Part shown: piece after piece, positions 8,403 through 16,759 of the stretch
Position numbering within the stretch: position 1 is the stretch's first letter
Layout: every line of letters begins with the position of its first letter
Translations under genes and position numbers: made by a program
Assembly (NCBI RefSeq): GCF_024448335.1
Contig: NZ_JAMOHM010000011.1
Span: 95,341-159,340, forward strand
DNA length: 64,000 nt
Origin: Stutzerimonas frequens
GTDB lineage: Bacteria; Pseudomonadota; Gammaproteobacteria; Pseudomonadales; Pseudomonadaceae
Direction: 5' to 3'
The notes under the pieces: model-generated
Told to the model about the DNA's origin: nothing
Seen by the model: the letters and a program-made list of their open reading frames with translations, nothing else
The model's database searches: none

Positions 8403-9183
8403 GCCCAGGACACATCGCCTGAAGACGCAGGCCGATCGCCTCGCGCCCTGGCTCGCCTTCGTCGTCCTGCTGCTGGTCTGGGAGGCGGCCTGCCGCCTGC
8501 TCAAGCTGCCAAGCTTCGTGCTGCCCTCGCCCAGCGCCATTCTCGCGGCGACGCAGAAGGTCGGCCTCGGTGCCTGGGCCGAGCACATCTTCGCCACCCT
8601 GCGGGTGACACTGATGGGCTACGGCCTGTCGATCCTGATCGGCATCCCGCTGGCCATCGCCCTGGCGTCCTCGCGACTGATGTCGCGCACGCTCTATCCG
8701 CTGTTGGTCATCGTGCAGTCCACACCCATCGTCGCGGTAGCGCCGATCATCGTGGTGGTGATGGGCGCCGGCGACCTGCCGCGGGTGTTCATCACCTTCC
8801 TGATCGCCTTCTTCCCCATCGTGGTGTCCTGCGTCACCGGCCTCCTGGCGACGCCGGAAGAGCTGGTGGAACTGTCGCGCTCGCTGGGCGCGTCGAAGGC
8901 CCGCGAGTACCGCAACATCCGCCTGCCCTATGCGATTCCACACCTGTTCTCGGCGCTGCGCATCTCCATCACCCTCGCGGTGATCGGTGCGGTGGTCGCC
9001 GAGTTCGTCGCGGCGGAAAAAGGCCTGGGCTACTTCATCAACTTCTCCACCTCGATGTTCCAGGTGCCGCAAGCCTTCGCCGCGTTGATGATGCTGGTGG
9101 TGATCAGCCTGCTGCTGTTCCACCTGATCGGGCTGCTGCAGAAGATCTGCTTTCCCTGGAGCCTGCCCAAGGGCGGGCATTGA
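8389..9183 (+). CDS. ABC transporter permease (nitrate/sulfonate/pyrimidine type)
   Basis: 264 residues with about six membrane helices and the cytoplasmic EAA loop (ELSRSLGASKAREY) that docks on the ATPase. An upstream in-frame ATG at 8347 would overlap the ATPase gene by 56 nt; ATG 8389 gives a 14-nt overlap and a normal cytoplasmic N-terminus, so it is preferred. One permease gene implies a homodimeric channel, as in SsuC and TauC. Confidence 0.9.
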   Translation: MPTIKPRTHRLKTQADRLAPWLAFVVLLLVWEAACRLLKLPSFVLPSPSAILAATQKVGLGAWAEHIFATLRVTLMGYGLSILIGIPLAIALASSRLMSRTLYPLLVIVQSTPIVAVAPIIVVVMGAGDLPRVFITFLIAFFPIVVSCVTGLLATPEELVELSRSLGASKAREYRNIRLPYAIPHLFSALRISITLAVIGAVVAEFVAAEKGLGYFINFSTSMFQVPQAFAALMMLVVISLLLFHLIGLLQKICFPWSLPKGGH

Positions 9184-9219
9184 AGCCCACCACCTCTTCA
9201 TCTCAGTCTGGATAACGCC

Positions 9220-9690
9220 ATGCCTCTCGACGATCTCGCCCTGCTGCGCAAAAGCTTCGACGTCGCCCGCCGCGCGCTGGAAAACGGCACCCATCCGTTC
9301 GGCGCCATCCTGGTCGGGCCGGACGGCGAGGTGCTGCTGGAACAGGGCAACGCCTACATGCCCGACCACGACATGACCGGCCATGCCGAGCGGGTGCTGA
9401 TGACCCGCGCCTCGACCCGCTACACGCCGGAATTCCTCTCGCGCTGCACCATGTACACCTCCGCCGAACCCTGCGCCATGTGCGCTGGCGCCGCCTACTG
9501 GGTCGGTCTTGGGCGCGTGGTCTACGGCCTTTCCGAGCGCAGCCTGAAGGACCTCACCGGTAACCATCCGGAAAACCCGACACTGGACTTGCCGTGCCGC
9601 ATCGTCTTCGACGCCGGCCAGCGCAAGGTCGAGGTGCTCGGCCCGCTGCTGGAGGACGAAGCGGCCGCCCTGCACGAAGGCATCTGGTAG
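9220..9690 (+). CDS. Zinc-dependent nucleoside/base deaminase (guanine/CMP deaminase superfamily)
   Basis: 156 residues with the zinc-deaminase signature: H55-A-E57 (zinc ligand and proton shuttle) and PCAMC with C85 and C88. The size and layout fit the guanine deaminase/TadA-like branch, which hydrolyses exocyclic amino groups on purine or pyrimidine bases. It lies 36 nt after the permease, suggesting that the imported compound, or the product of the oxygenase and hydrolase, carries such an amino group. The exact substrate is not resolved. Confidence 0.88.
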   Translation: MPLDDLALLRKSFDVARRALENGTHPFGAILVGPDGEVLLEQGNAYMPDHDMTGHAERVLMTRASTRYTPEFLSRCTMYTSAEPCAMCAGAAYWVGLGRVVYGLSERSLKDLTGNHPENPTLDLPCRIVFDAGQRKVEVLGPLLEDEAAALHEGIW

Positions 9691-9812
9691 GCAGCGCCAG
9701 AATCAGGCAAGCGCCCGGCAGGATCGCCATAACGCCGGCACCGTCCTCCATCGCAGTATTCGAACCACGGCGTAACCGACGTCGCCCGAATCCACCTGCG
9801 GAGGACAACCCC

Positions 9813-10550
9813 ATGTCGAACATCACCGGCAAAATCGTACTCATCACCGGCGCCAGCAGCGGCATCGGTGAAGCCACGGCCCGCCTGCTGGCGGCCCAGG
9901 GCGCAACCGTCGTGCTGGGCGCGCGGCGTCTCGAACGGCTGGAAAAGCTGGTCGCCGAGATCGGCGAACGCGGTGGCGTTGCCGCCTGCCGCGCGCTGGA
10001 CGTAACCAGCCGCGAGGACACCCAGGCCTTCGTCGACTTCGCCGAACAGCGCTTCGGCCGCGTTGACGTGATCATCAACAACGCCGGGGTGATGCCGCTT
10101 TCGCCGCTGGATGCGCTGAAGGTCGACGAGTGGAACCGCATGATCGACGTGAACATCCGTGGCGTGCTGCACGGCATCGCCGCCGGCCTGCCGCTGATGC
10201 AGCGCCAGCGCGCCGGCCAGTTCGTCAACATCGCATCCATCGGCGTCTACGCGGTGAGCCCGACCGCGGCGGTGTACTGCGCCACCAAGTACGCGGTGCG
10301 CGCCATCTCAGAAGGCCTGCGTCAGGAGGTCGGCGGCGATATTCGCGTGACCCTGGTTTCGCCCGGCGTCACCGAATCGGAACTGGCCGAGAGCATTTCC
10401 GATGACACCGCCCGCTCGGCCATGGACGACTTCCGCCGCATCGCCATTCCGGCCGACGCCATCGCCCGCGCCATCGCCTATGCCATCGGCCAGCCGGCCG
10501 ATGTCGACGTCAGCGAGCTGGTGGTGCGTCCCACCGCCAGCCCCTACTGA
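9813..10550 (+). CDS. Short-chain dehydrogenase/reductase
   Basis: 245 residues, classical SDR. The NAD(P) motif TGASSGIG is at 12-19 and NNAG at 89-92; the catalytic residues are S142, Y155 and K159 (YCATK). ARR after the second strand (38-39 region) suggests NADP(H) preference, which is inference. ATG 9813 has GGAGGA (9800-9805) upstream. The gene lies 122 bp after the deaminase and 10 bp before the carboxymuconolactone decarboxylase-like gene. It may belong with the convergent AraC regulator at 11218, since AraC regulators of that type often sit beside redox enzymes. Confidence 0.9.
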   Translation: MSNITGKIVLITGASSGIGEATARLLAAQGATVVLGARRLERLEKLVAEIGERGGVAACRALDVTSREDTQAFVDFAEQRFGRVDVIINNAGVMPLSPLDALKVDEWNRMIDVNIRGVLHGIAAGLPLMQRQRAGQFVNIASIGVYAVSPTAAVYCATKYAVRAISEGLRQEVGGDIRVTLVSPGVTESELAESISDDTARSAMDDFRRIAIPADAIARAIAYAIGQPADVDVSELVVRPTASPY

Positions 10551-10560
10551 GGACGCCGCC

Positions 10561-11016
10561 ATGAGCCTTCATACCAGCAACACCCTGGCGGCGGCATACC
10601 TGGCCGTGTTCAGCTCGCTTACCCTCGCCTCGCTGGACGCCGCCGGCAACGAGCGCCACGAGCGTGGCATGGCGGTCATCGAGCACCTGTCCGGCGGGGC
10701 CGGGCAACCGGTGCTCGAGGCGCTGCGCGAGGACTATCCGTTTCTCGCCGAGGGCATCACCGGCTATGCGCTGGGCGATGTCTGGGGACGCAGCGAGCTG
10801 GATGACCGCACCCGCCAGCTGGCCGCGGTCGCCGCCTTCGCCGCCCAGGGCAATCTGCCCTACATGAAGATCCACGCCGGCTACGCGCTGCGTCTGGGCG
10901 TCACCCGTGAGGAGCTGAAGGAGGTGGTCTACCTGACCACCGTGACGGCCGGCTTTCCCCGCGCCATCGATGCCGCCCAGGCATTGCGCGAGGTGCCGGA
11001 CCCGGCGTCGCGCTGA
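10561..11016 (+). CDS. Carboxymuconolactone decarboxylase-family protein
   Basis: 151 residues of helical AhpD/CMD fold. The conserved block reads DDRTRQLAAVAAFAAQG, KIHAGYALRLGVTREELKEVVYLTTVTAG. The CxxC pair of AhpD peroxidases is missing, so it is closer to the decarboxylase/lactone branch or a non-redox relative. It follows the SDR by 10 bp and is probably co-transcribed. A hydrophobic run near residues 8-26 could be a helix rather than a signal peptide. Confidence 0.8.
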   Translation: MSLHTSNTLAAAYLAVFSSLTLASLDAAGNERHERGMAVIEHLSGGAGQPVLEALREDYPFLAEGITGYALGDVWGRSELDDRTRQLAAVAAFAAQGNLPYMKIHAGYALRLGVTREELKEVVYLTTVTAGFPRAIDAAQALREVPDPASR

Positions 11017-11021
11017 ATTTT

Positions 11022-11218
11022 AGAGCCTGTCTACGATCTAGCGAGCTAGAGTCCTGCAAGGCGCAACGACCAACGGGAGTAACAGCCGAAGGCTGGCCCG
11101 CAGGGTGAGCGCTAGCGAATCAAACAGGCGAGGACGCGGAGTTTACTGATGTAAATGAGCATCCGAGCCTGTTTTTAACGCAGCAGGGCCGACGCGCAGC
11201 AGATCGTAAACAGGCTCT
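11022..11218. repeat. MITE-like element with 18-bp terminal inverted repeats
   Basis: AGAGCCTGTCTACGATCT (11022-11039) is mirrored by AGATCGTAAACAGGCTCT (11201-11218) with one mismatch, bounding about 197 bp without a gene. The interior carries a recognisable AGTTTACTGATGTAAATGAG core. Elements with these ends are familiar intergenic repeats in pseudomonads. The right end touches the stop codon of the AraC gene, and the left end lies 5 bp past the CMD-like gene. It may act as a bidirectional terminator. Confidence 0.75.
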
Positions 11219-12138
11219 CAGGCCGTGCTGCGCAGCCGGGCTAAATCCTTCACCGGCGAGGCGCCGAACAGCCGGCTGTACTCGCGGCTGAACTGCGAGG
11301 GGCTTTCGTAGCCGACCCGGTAGCCGGCGCTGGACACATCGAGCCCCTCGGCGATCAGCAGCCGCCGCGCCTCCTGCAGGCGCAGCTGCTTCTGGTACTG
11401 CAGCGGGCTCATCGAGGTGAGCGCCTTGAAGCGGTGATGCAGCGTCGAGCTGCTGAGGTTGACCCGCTGTGCCAGTTCCTCGATGCGCAGCGGCTCGACG
11501 TAGTTGCGGTTCAGCCATTCGATGGCGCGGGTGACGCGATGGCCCTGGCTGTCGCGCACTGCGATCTCATGCAGATGGCGCCCCTGGCGACCGCAGAGCA
11601 GGCGGTAGAAGATCTCGCGCATGGCCAGCGGCGCCAGCACCGGGATGTCCTGCGGGCTGGCCAAGAGCCGCACCAGGCGCAGCGTGGCGTCGAGCAACGG
11701 CGCATCGATGCGGTCCAGATAGACCCCGCGCGCAGCCCCTTCCACGGGCTGGCTCAACGGCGCGCTTTCGGCCACCAGGGTGGCGACCATCGCCGGGTCG
11801 ATATCCAGGCGGATACAGAGGTACGGCTCGGCGGAGGAGGCCTCCAGCACGCGACCGGCCACCGGCACAGTGACCGAGACCACCAGGTAGTGCAGCGCAT
11901 CGTAGGTGTACAGCTCATCGCCCAGGCGCACCTCCTTGCTGCCCTGCACGATGATGCACAGCGCCGGCTTGTGCAGCCCGTGCACCAGTTCGCTCGGCGC
12001 GCTGCAGCGGATCAGGAAGAGATCGTCGATGGCGGTGGGATGCATGCCGTCGTCGCACACGAGGCCATCGATCAGCCGCGCCAGGGCGGCACGCTGGGCA
12101 ATCGTTTCCTCGGCGGAATGAAGGTCCAGTTGGTTCAT
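11218..12138 (-). CDS. AraC-family transcriptional regulator
   Basis: 306 residues. The N-terminal sensor domain is of the AraC_N type (LHKPALCIIVQGSKEVRLGDE), as in YqhC-like regulators. The C-terminal double HTH (about residues 205-300) shows the second-helix signature AGYRVGYESPSQFSREYSRLFGASP. It is convergent with the SDR/CMD genes and divergent from the nucleoside-type ABC operon, so either could be its target. AraC_N regulators frequently control aldehyde reductase or SDR genes next door (family knowledge). The stop codon coincides with the end of the MITE-like repeat. Confidence 0.9.
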   Translation of the reverse strand: MNQLDLHSAEETIAQRAALARLIDGLVCDDGMHPTAIDDLFLIRCSAPSELVHGLHKPALCIIVQGSKEVRLGDELYTYDALHYLVVSVTVPVAGRVLEASSAEPYLCIRLDIDPAMVATLVAESAPLSQPVEGAARGVYLDRIDAPLLDATLRLVRLLASPQDIPVLAPLAMREIFYRLLCGRQGRHLHEIAVRDSQGHRVTRAIEWLNRNYVEPLRIEELAQRVNLSSSTLHHRFKALTSMSPLQYQKQLRLQEARRLLIAEGLDVSSAGYRVGYESPSQFSREYSRLFGASPVKDLARLRSTA

Positions 12139-12365
12139 TTGCAGGCAAACCGGTGGGAGCGGAAAGGACGGTTAGCTTAGCAGCCCATCCGGCCCCAGGT
12201 CGTCCCGCCCCATGGCGGTGCATTGGCACGACAGTGTCATCGAGTGAAGCACCAAAGCGATGCACCGGCTAACATCGTCGCATGGCCAACCGGTGGCGCA
12301 GCTGCCGTGGCCACGTCGCACCTCAATTCCTGACTGCCTGGCCAGCTTTTTGCTACACCCTGGTC

Positions 12366-13946
12366 ATGAAAAACCCAGCGGACGCCTCCATGCCCGAATC
12401 CCAGACCGCGCGCCTCAAGCTCTGCGGCATCACCAAACAGTACCCAGGCTGCCTGGCCAACGATCGTATCGACCTGTCGATCCAGCCGGGCGAGATCCAC
12501 GCCCTGCTCGGCGAGAACGGCGCCGGCAAGAGCACGCTGATGAAGATCATCTACGGCGTGACCCAGCCGGACGCCGGCGAAATCCACTGGCAGGGCGAAC
12601 GGGTGACGATGCGCGATCCGGCCCAGGCCCGCGAACGCGGCATCGGCATGGTGTTCCAGCACTTCTCGCTGTTCGAGACGCTCTCGGTGGCGGAGAACAT
12701 CGCCCTGGCGCTGGGCGCCAAGGCCGGTACGCCGAAGCAGCTGGAGCCGAAGATCCGTGAGGTCTCGCAGCGCTACGGCATGCCGCTGGAGCCGCAACGG
12801 CTGGTGCACAGCCTGTCCATCGGCGAGCGCCAGCGGGTGGAGATCATCCGCTGCCTGATGCAGGACATCCGCCTGCTGATCCTCGACGAACCGACCTCGG
12901 TGCTCACCCCGCAGGAGGCCGACGAGTTGTTCATCACCCTGCGCCGGCTGGCGGCCGAGGGCTGCAGCATCCTGTTCATCAGCCACAAGCTCAATGAAGT
13001 GCGCGCGCTGTGCCAGAGCGCCACGGTACTGCGCGCCGGTCGCGTATCCGGTGAATGCATACCGGCCGAATGCTCGGACCTGGAACTGGCGCGGCTGATG
13101 GTCGGCGATGCCGAAGGGCTGGAAGCCGAATACCCGAAGAGCGAGGGCCGCGCGCCGTTCCTGCGGGTGGAGCGGCTGTCCTGGCACAACGTCGATCCGT
13201 TCGGCGTGTCCCTCGAGGAGGTGGACCTGGAGGTACGCGCCGGCGAGATCGTCGGCATCGCCGGAGTCGCCGGCAACGGCCAGGACGAACTGCTCGCCCT
13301 GCTCAGTGGCGAACAGCGCCTGCCGGCCGCACAGGCCATGCGCATTCGTTTTCTCGGCGACGACGTCGCCCACCTGCGCCCCGATGCCCGCCGTCGCCAC
13401 GGTATGGCCTTCGTGCCGGCCGAGCGTCTCGGTCACGGCGCGGTGCCGAGCATGAGCCTGGCCGACAACGGCCTGCTTACCGCCTTCCAGCAGACCGGCA
13501 TGGTCGAGCAGGGCATGATCCGCCGCGGCAAGGTGCGCGCCTTCGCCGAACAGGTCATCCAGCGTTTCGCCGTGAAGACGCCGGACGCACAGACCCCGGC
13601 GGCGAGCCTGTCCGGTGGCAACCTGCAGAAATTCATCCTCGGGCGCGAGATCCTGCAGCAGCCGAAGCTACTGATCGCCGCGCACCCGACCTGGGGCGTC
13701 GATGTCGGCGCGGCGGCGGCGATTCATCGCGCGCTGATCGACCTGCGCGATGCCGGCGCGGCGATCCTGGTGATCTCCGAAGACCTCGAGGAGCTGTTCC
13801 AGATCAGCGACCGCATCGCCGCCCTGAGCGACGGCCGACTGTCGCCGCAGCGCGCTACCGCCAGCACCTGCCCAGTCGAAGTCGGCCGCTGGATGGCCGG
13901 CCAGTTCGAGACCAGCGACGCCCCCGTTTCCACCTCTGCCGCCTGA
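12366..13946 (+). CDS. Nucleoside-type ABC transporter ATP-binding protein (two ABC domains)
   Basis: 526 residues with two fused ABC domains, as in NupO/YufO and RbsA. Domain 1 has Walker A GENGAGKST at 49-57, signature LSIGERQR and Walker B LLILDEPTS. Domain 2 has a degenerate Walker A (GVAGNGQDE), signature LSGGNLQK and LLIAAHPTWGVD, the usual asymmetry of this family. Partners of this class import purine or pyrimidine nucleosides together with a BMP-type lipoprotein. Two starts are possible, ATG 12366 and ATG 12390; neither has a strong ribosome site. It is first of three genes; no binding-protein gene accompanies it. Confidence 0.9.
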   Translation: MKNPADASMPESQTARLKLCGITKQYPGCLANDRIDLSIQPGEIHALLGENGAGKSTLMKIIYGVTQPDAGEIHWQGERVTMRDPAQARERGIGMVFQHFSLFETLSVAENIALALGAKAGTPKQLEPKIREVSQRYGMPLEPQRLVHSLSIGERQRVEIIRCLMQDIRLLILDEPTSVLTPQEADELFITLRRLAAEGCSILFISHKLNEVRALCQSATVLRAGRVSGECIPAECSDLELARLMVGDAEGLEAEYPKSEGRAPFLRVERLSWHNVDPFGVSLEEVDLEVRAGEIVGIAGVAGNGQDELLALLSGEQRLPAAQAMRIRFLGDDVAHLRPDARRRHGMAFVPAERLGHGAVPSMSLADNGLLTAFQQTGMVEQGMIRRGKVRAFAEQVIQRFAVKTPDAQTPAASLSGGNLQKFILGREILQQPKLLIAAHPTWGVDVGAAAAIHRALIDLRDAGAAILVISEDLEELFQISDRIAALSDGRLSPQRATASTCPVEVGRWMAGQFETSDAPVSTSAA

Positions 13947-13958
13947 CGAGAATCCATC

Positions 13959-15065
13959 ATGCTGTTATCCCTGCAACCCCGCGGCGAGGCCTCACGGGCC
14001 ATGCTCTGGTGCTCCCCGCTGCTGGCCGCGCTGCTGACGCTGCTGAGCGGCGCGCTGCTGTTCGCCCTGCTCGGCCATCCGCCGCTGGAAACCCTCAAGG
14101 TGCTGCTGATCGACCCGCTCGGCGATCTCTACGGCGTCTCCGAACTGCTGGTCAAGGCGCTGCCGATCCTGCTCTGCGCGCTGGGCCTGGCGGTGGTCTA
14201 CAACGCACGCATCTGGAACATCGGCGCCGAAGGCCAGCTGCTCATCGGCGCCCTGGCCGGCAGCGCGCTGGCGGTCAACATCATCGACTGGGACTCGCGC
14301 TGGGCACTGGTGCTGACGCTGCTGCTCGGCACGCTCGGCGGCGCCGCCTGGGCCGGGCTCTGCGCCTGGCTGAAGACGGCGTTCAACGCCAACGAAATCC
14401 TCACCAGCATCATGCTCAACTACATCGCGCTGAACCTGCTGCTGTTCGCCGTGCACGGCCCGCTGAAGGACCCGGAAGGCTTCAACTTCCCCGAGTCGGC
14501 GATGTTCGGCGACGCCACGCGGCTGCCCGAGCTGATCGAAGGGCTGCGCGTGCATGCCGGCTTTTACTTCGCCCTGCTGGCGCTGGTAGTGGTCTGGGTG
14601 CTGCTGCAGAAGAGCTTTCTCGGCTTCCAGATCAAGGTGCTCGGCCTGGACAAGCGCGCCGCCGGCTTTGTCGGCTTCCGCGACAAGAAGCTGGTGTGGA
14701 TCGCCCTGCTGATCAGCGGCGGCCTGGCCGGGCTGGCCGGCGTCGCCGAAGTCACCGGGCCGATCGGCCAGCTGGTGCCGCAGGTGTCGCCGGGCTACGG
14801 CTACGCGGCGATCACCGTGGCCTTCCTCGGCCGTCTCAACCCCATCGGCATCGTCTTCGCCAGCCTGCTGATGGCGCTGCTCTACCTCGGTGGCGAGAAC
14901 GCGCAGATGGCGGCCAACCTGCCGCAGTCCATCACCCAGCTGTTCCAGGGCATGGTGCTGTTCTTCCTGCTCGCCTGCGACGTGCTGATCCTCTACCGCC
15001 CGCGCCTGAAACTGTGGGCGCGCAAGCCCCAGCTCGTCAGCGCCAAAGAGGAGCCGGCCACATGA
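13959..15065 (+). CDS. Nucleoside-type ABC transporter permease 1
   Basis: 368 residues with about nine or ten membrane helices, BPD_transp_2 fold (VVYNARIWNIGAEGQ, NEILTSIMLNYIA), equivalent to NupP/YufP. It starts 12 bp after the ATPase. Its stop forms an ATGA overlap with a 21-codon reading frame that bridges to the second permease. It forms the heterodimeric channel with the next gene. Confidence 0.9.
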   Translation: MLLSLQPRGEASRAMLWCSPLLAALLTLLSGALLFALLGHPPLETLKVLLIDPLGDLYGVSELLVKALPILLCALGLAVVYNARIWNIGAEGQLLIGALAGSALAVNIIDWDSRWALVLTLLLGTLGGAAWAGLCAWLKTAFNANEILTSIMLNYIALNLLLFAVHGPLKDPEGFNFPESAMFGDATRLPELIEGLRVHAGFYFALLALVVVWVLLQKSFLGFQIKVLGLDKRAAGFVGFRDKKLVWIALLISGGLAGLAGVAEVTGPIGQLVPQVSPGYGYAAITVAFLGRLNPIGIVFASLLMALLYLGGENAQMAANLPQSITQLFQGMVLFFLLACDVLILYRPRLKLWARKPQLVSAKEEPAT

Positions 15066-15127
15066 TCGTCCGCGCTGCGCTACTTCCCTTTTCACCCGCT
15101 GCCTGCCGCTTGAAGTTCGAGGCCTGA
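15062..15127 (+). CDS. Possible 21-codon bridging reading frame between the permeases
   Basis: The frame opens with an ATG overlapping the permease 1 stop (ATGA at 15062-15065) and ends with TGA at 15125-15127, three bases before the permease 2 ATG. The peptide would begin MIVRAALLPF. It could carry ribosomes across the 65-bp gap and so couple the two permeases. It could equally be chance. No homology is recognised. Confidence 0.25.
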   Translation: MIVRAALLPFSPAACRLKFEA

Positions 15128-15130
15128 CCG

Positions 15131-16057
15131 ATGGACATGGATCTGCTGACCAATATCTTCTACGCCATGATCCGCACCGGTACGCCGCTGCTGCTGGTCG
15201 CCCTCGGCGAGCTGGTGTGCGAAAAGACCGGCGTACTCAACCTCGGCCAGGAAGGCATGATGCTGTTCGGCGCGGTGATCGGCTTCATCGTCGCCTTCGC
15301 CAGCGGCAACCTCTGGCTCGGCGTGCTGTTCGCCTGCCTGGCCGGCGTGCTGCTCTCGCTGCTGTTCGCCATGGTGGCGCTGGGCTTCAACGCCAATCAG
15401 GTCGCCACGGGCCTGGCGCTGACCATCTTCGGCGTCGGCCTGTCGTCCTTCGTCGGTGCCAGCTGGGTCGGCAAGCCACTGGCCGGCTTCGAGCCAATCG
15501 CCATTCCGCTGCTCAGCGAAATCCCCGTGATCGGCCGCATGCTGTTCGCTCAGGATCTGCTGGTGTACCTGTCCTTCGCACTGTTCGCCCTGGTGGCCTG
15601 GGTGCTGCTGAAAAGCCGCATCGGCCTGATCATCCAGGCCGTCGGCGAAAACCCCAACGCCGCCAGCGCCATGGGCCTGCCGGTGCTGCGCGTGCGCACC
15701 CTGGCGGTGATGTTCGGCGGCGCCATGGCCGGGCTTGCCGGCGGCTACATGTCGCTGGCGTACACGCCGATGTGGGCGGAAAACATGACCGCCGGCCGCG
15801 GCTGGATCGCCCTGGCCCTGGTGGTGTTCGCCAGCTGGCGGGTGAGCCGCGTCCTGCTCGGCGCCTACCTGTTCGGTCTGGCCAGCATCCTGCACCTGGT
15901 GGCCCAGGGCCTCGGCCTGGCGATCCCCGGCAACCTGCTGGCGATGCTGCCGTATGTGGCGACCATTCTGGTGCTGGTACTGCTGTCGCGGGATGCGATC
16001 CGTACGCGGCTGTACGCGCCGGTGTCGCTGGGGCAGCCCTGGCAGCCGGGGCATTGA
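15131..16057 (+). CDS. Nucleoside-type ABC transporter permease 2
   Basis: 308 residues, BPD_transp_2 fold (TGVLNLGQEGMMLFGA, GFNANQVATGLAL, GENPNAASAMGL), equivalent to NupQ/YufQ. It completes a two-permease channel with the preceding gene. Downstream, where a binding protein might be expected, there is only a repeat element. Confidence 0.9.
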   Translation: MDMDLLTNIFYAMIRTGTPLLLVALGELVCEKTGVLNLGQEGMMLFGAVIGFIVAFASGNLWLGVLFACLAGVLLSLLFAMVALGFNANQVATGLALTIFGVGLSSFVGASWVGKPLAGFEPIAIPLLSEIPVIGRMLFAQDLLVYLSFALFALVAWVLLKSRIGLIIQAVGENPNAASAMGLPVLRVRTLAVMFGGAMAGLAGGYMSLAYTPMWAENMTAGRGWIALALVVFASWRVSRVLLGAYLFGLASILHLVAQGLGLAIPGNLLAMLPYVATILVLVLLSRDAIRTRLYAPVSLGQPWQPGH

Positions 16058-16759
16058 TTTGTCGGGCCGGTTGGAACGAACGGGGATCGTTGCTGGCGCT
16101 ATTGGGCTGGCACTTGCATCAGGCGATTACTGAGTAAGCCGACACGGCTGGTTTCGGCCCTCCGGCCGAGTCACTTTCTCTTGTCTGGCCAAGAGAAAGT
16201 AACCAAAGAGAAGGCCACCCCGACATCCGGGTTTTGCTTCGCAAAACTTCCCTCCCTCCGGCGTTGCTCCGGGGGCCGTCGCGAAGGGACGTCCCTGTCC
16301 CTTCACTCCTCGCTCGGCGTCCTGCCTCGCGTCCCCCTACGCAACGCCTACGCTCGGCCTCCTGACGGGGGAACGAGTCCGAGTTGCCTGACAGATCGAG
16401 GAGAACCTGGTTTGTGTCTGTAATTGACTAAAGAACCCTCAGGCAACTCCAAACGCCCCTTCAGGAGGGTGAGCGGAGCCGTCGCGGAGAGGGGCGAGCC
16501 GCAGGGATGCGGCGAGAGCCGTAAAGGGCCATGGATGGCCCTTGTACGGCGACCCTCGGAGCGGCGGCGGAGAGAACGAACCCCGGCAAAGCCGGGGCCG
16601 GATGCAGGGGCAAAGCGTTTTTGGTTACTTTTTCAGCGCCTGGAAAAAGTGACTCGCCCAGCAGGGCGAAACCAAGCCTTCAAGCGACTCGGAAATCGCC
16701 AACCGCCATCACGCGAAACCCTCCGCCGCCAGACACACAGGACGCTTAAACGCCCTATA
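16058..16759. other. 700-bp gene-free stretch dominated by a repeat element
   Basis: No protein with recognisable domains is encoded. Open frames across it lack ribosome sites and read through hairpins. The stretch is mostly the inverted-repeat-bounded element described separately, with short flanks at 16058-16166 and 16657-16759. Confidence 0.7.
16167..16656. repeat. About 490-bp pseudomonad-type repeat with nested inverted ends
   Basis: Outer ends: CGAGTCACTTTCTC (16167-16180) against GAAAAAGTGACTCG (16643-16656), one mismatch. Inner ends: GAAAGTAACCAAA (16195-16207) against the TTTTTGGTTACTTTTT stretch near 16618-16633. Inside are a 9-bp hairpin AAGGGCCAT/ATGGCCCTT (16524-16543) and a 7-bp hairpin CCCCGGC/GCCGGGG (16581-16597). 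It resembles a non-coding repeat I know from several pseudomonads. No transposase is present. Confidence 0.7.

Noticed and set aside
12223..12240. Sigma54-like TTGGCACG before the nucleoside-type ABC operon
   Set aside because: The -24 half is good, but the base pair expected at -12 is TC rather than GC.
13055..15127. 690-codon plus-strand frame
   Set aside because: Shadow of the nucleoside-type ATPase and permease genes, with Arg/Ala/Gly-rich nonsense; only its last 21 codons were kept as a possible bridging frame.
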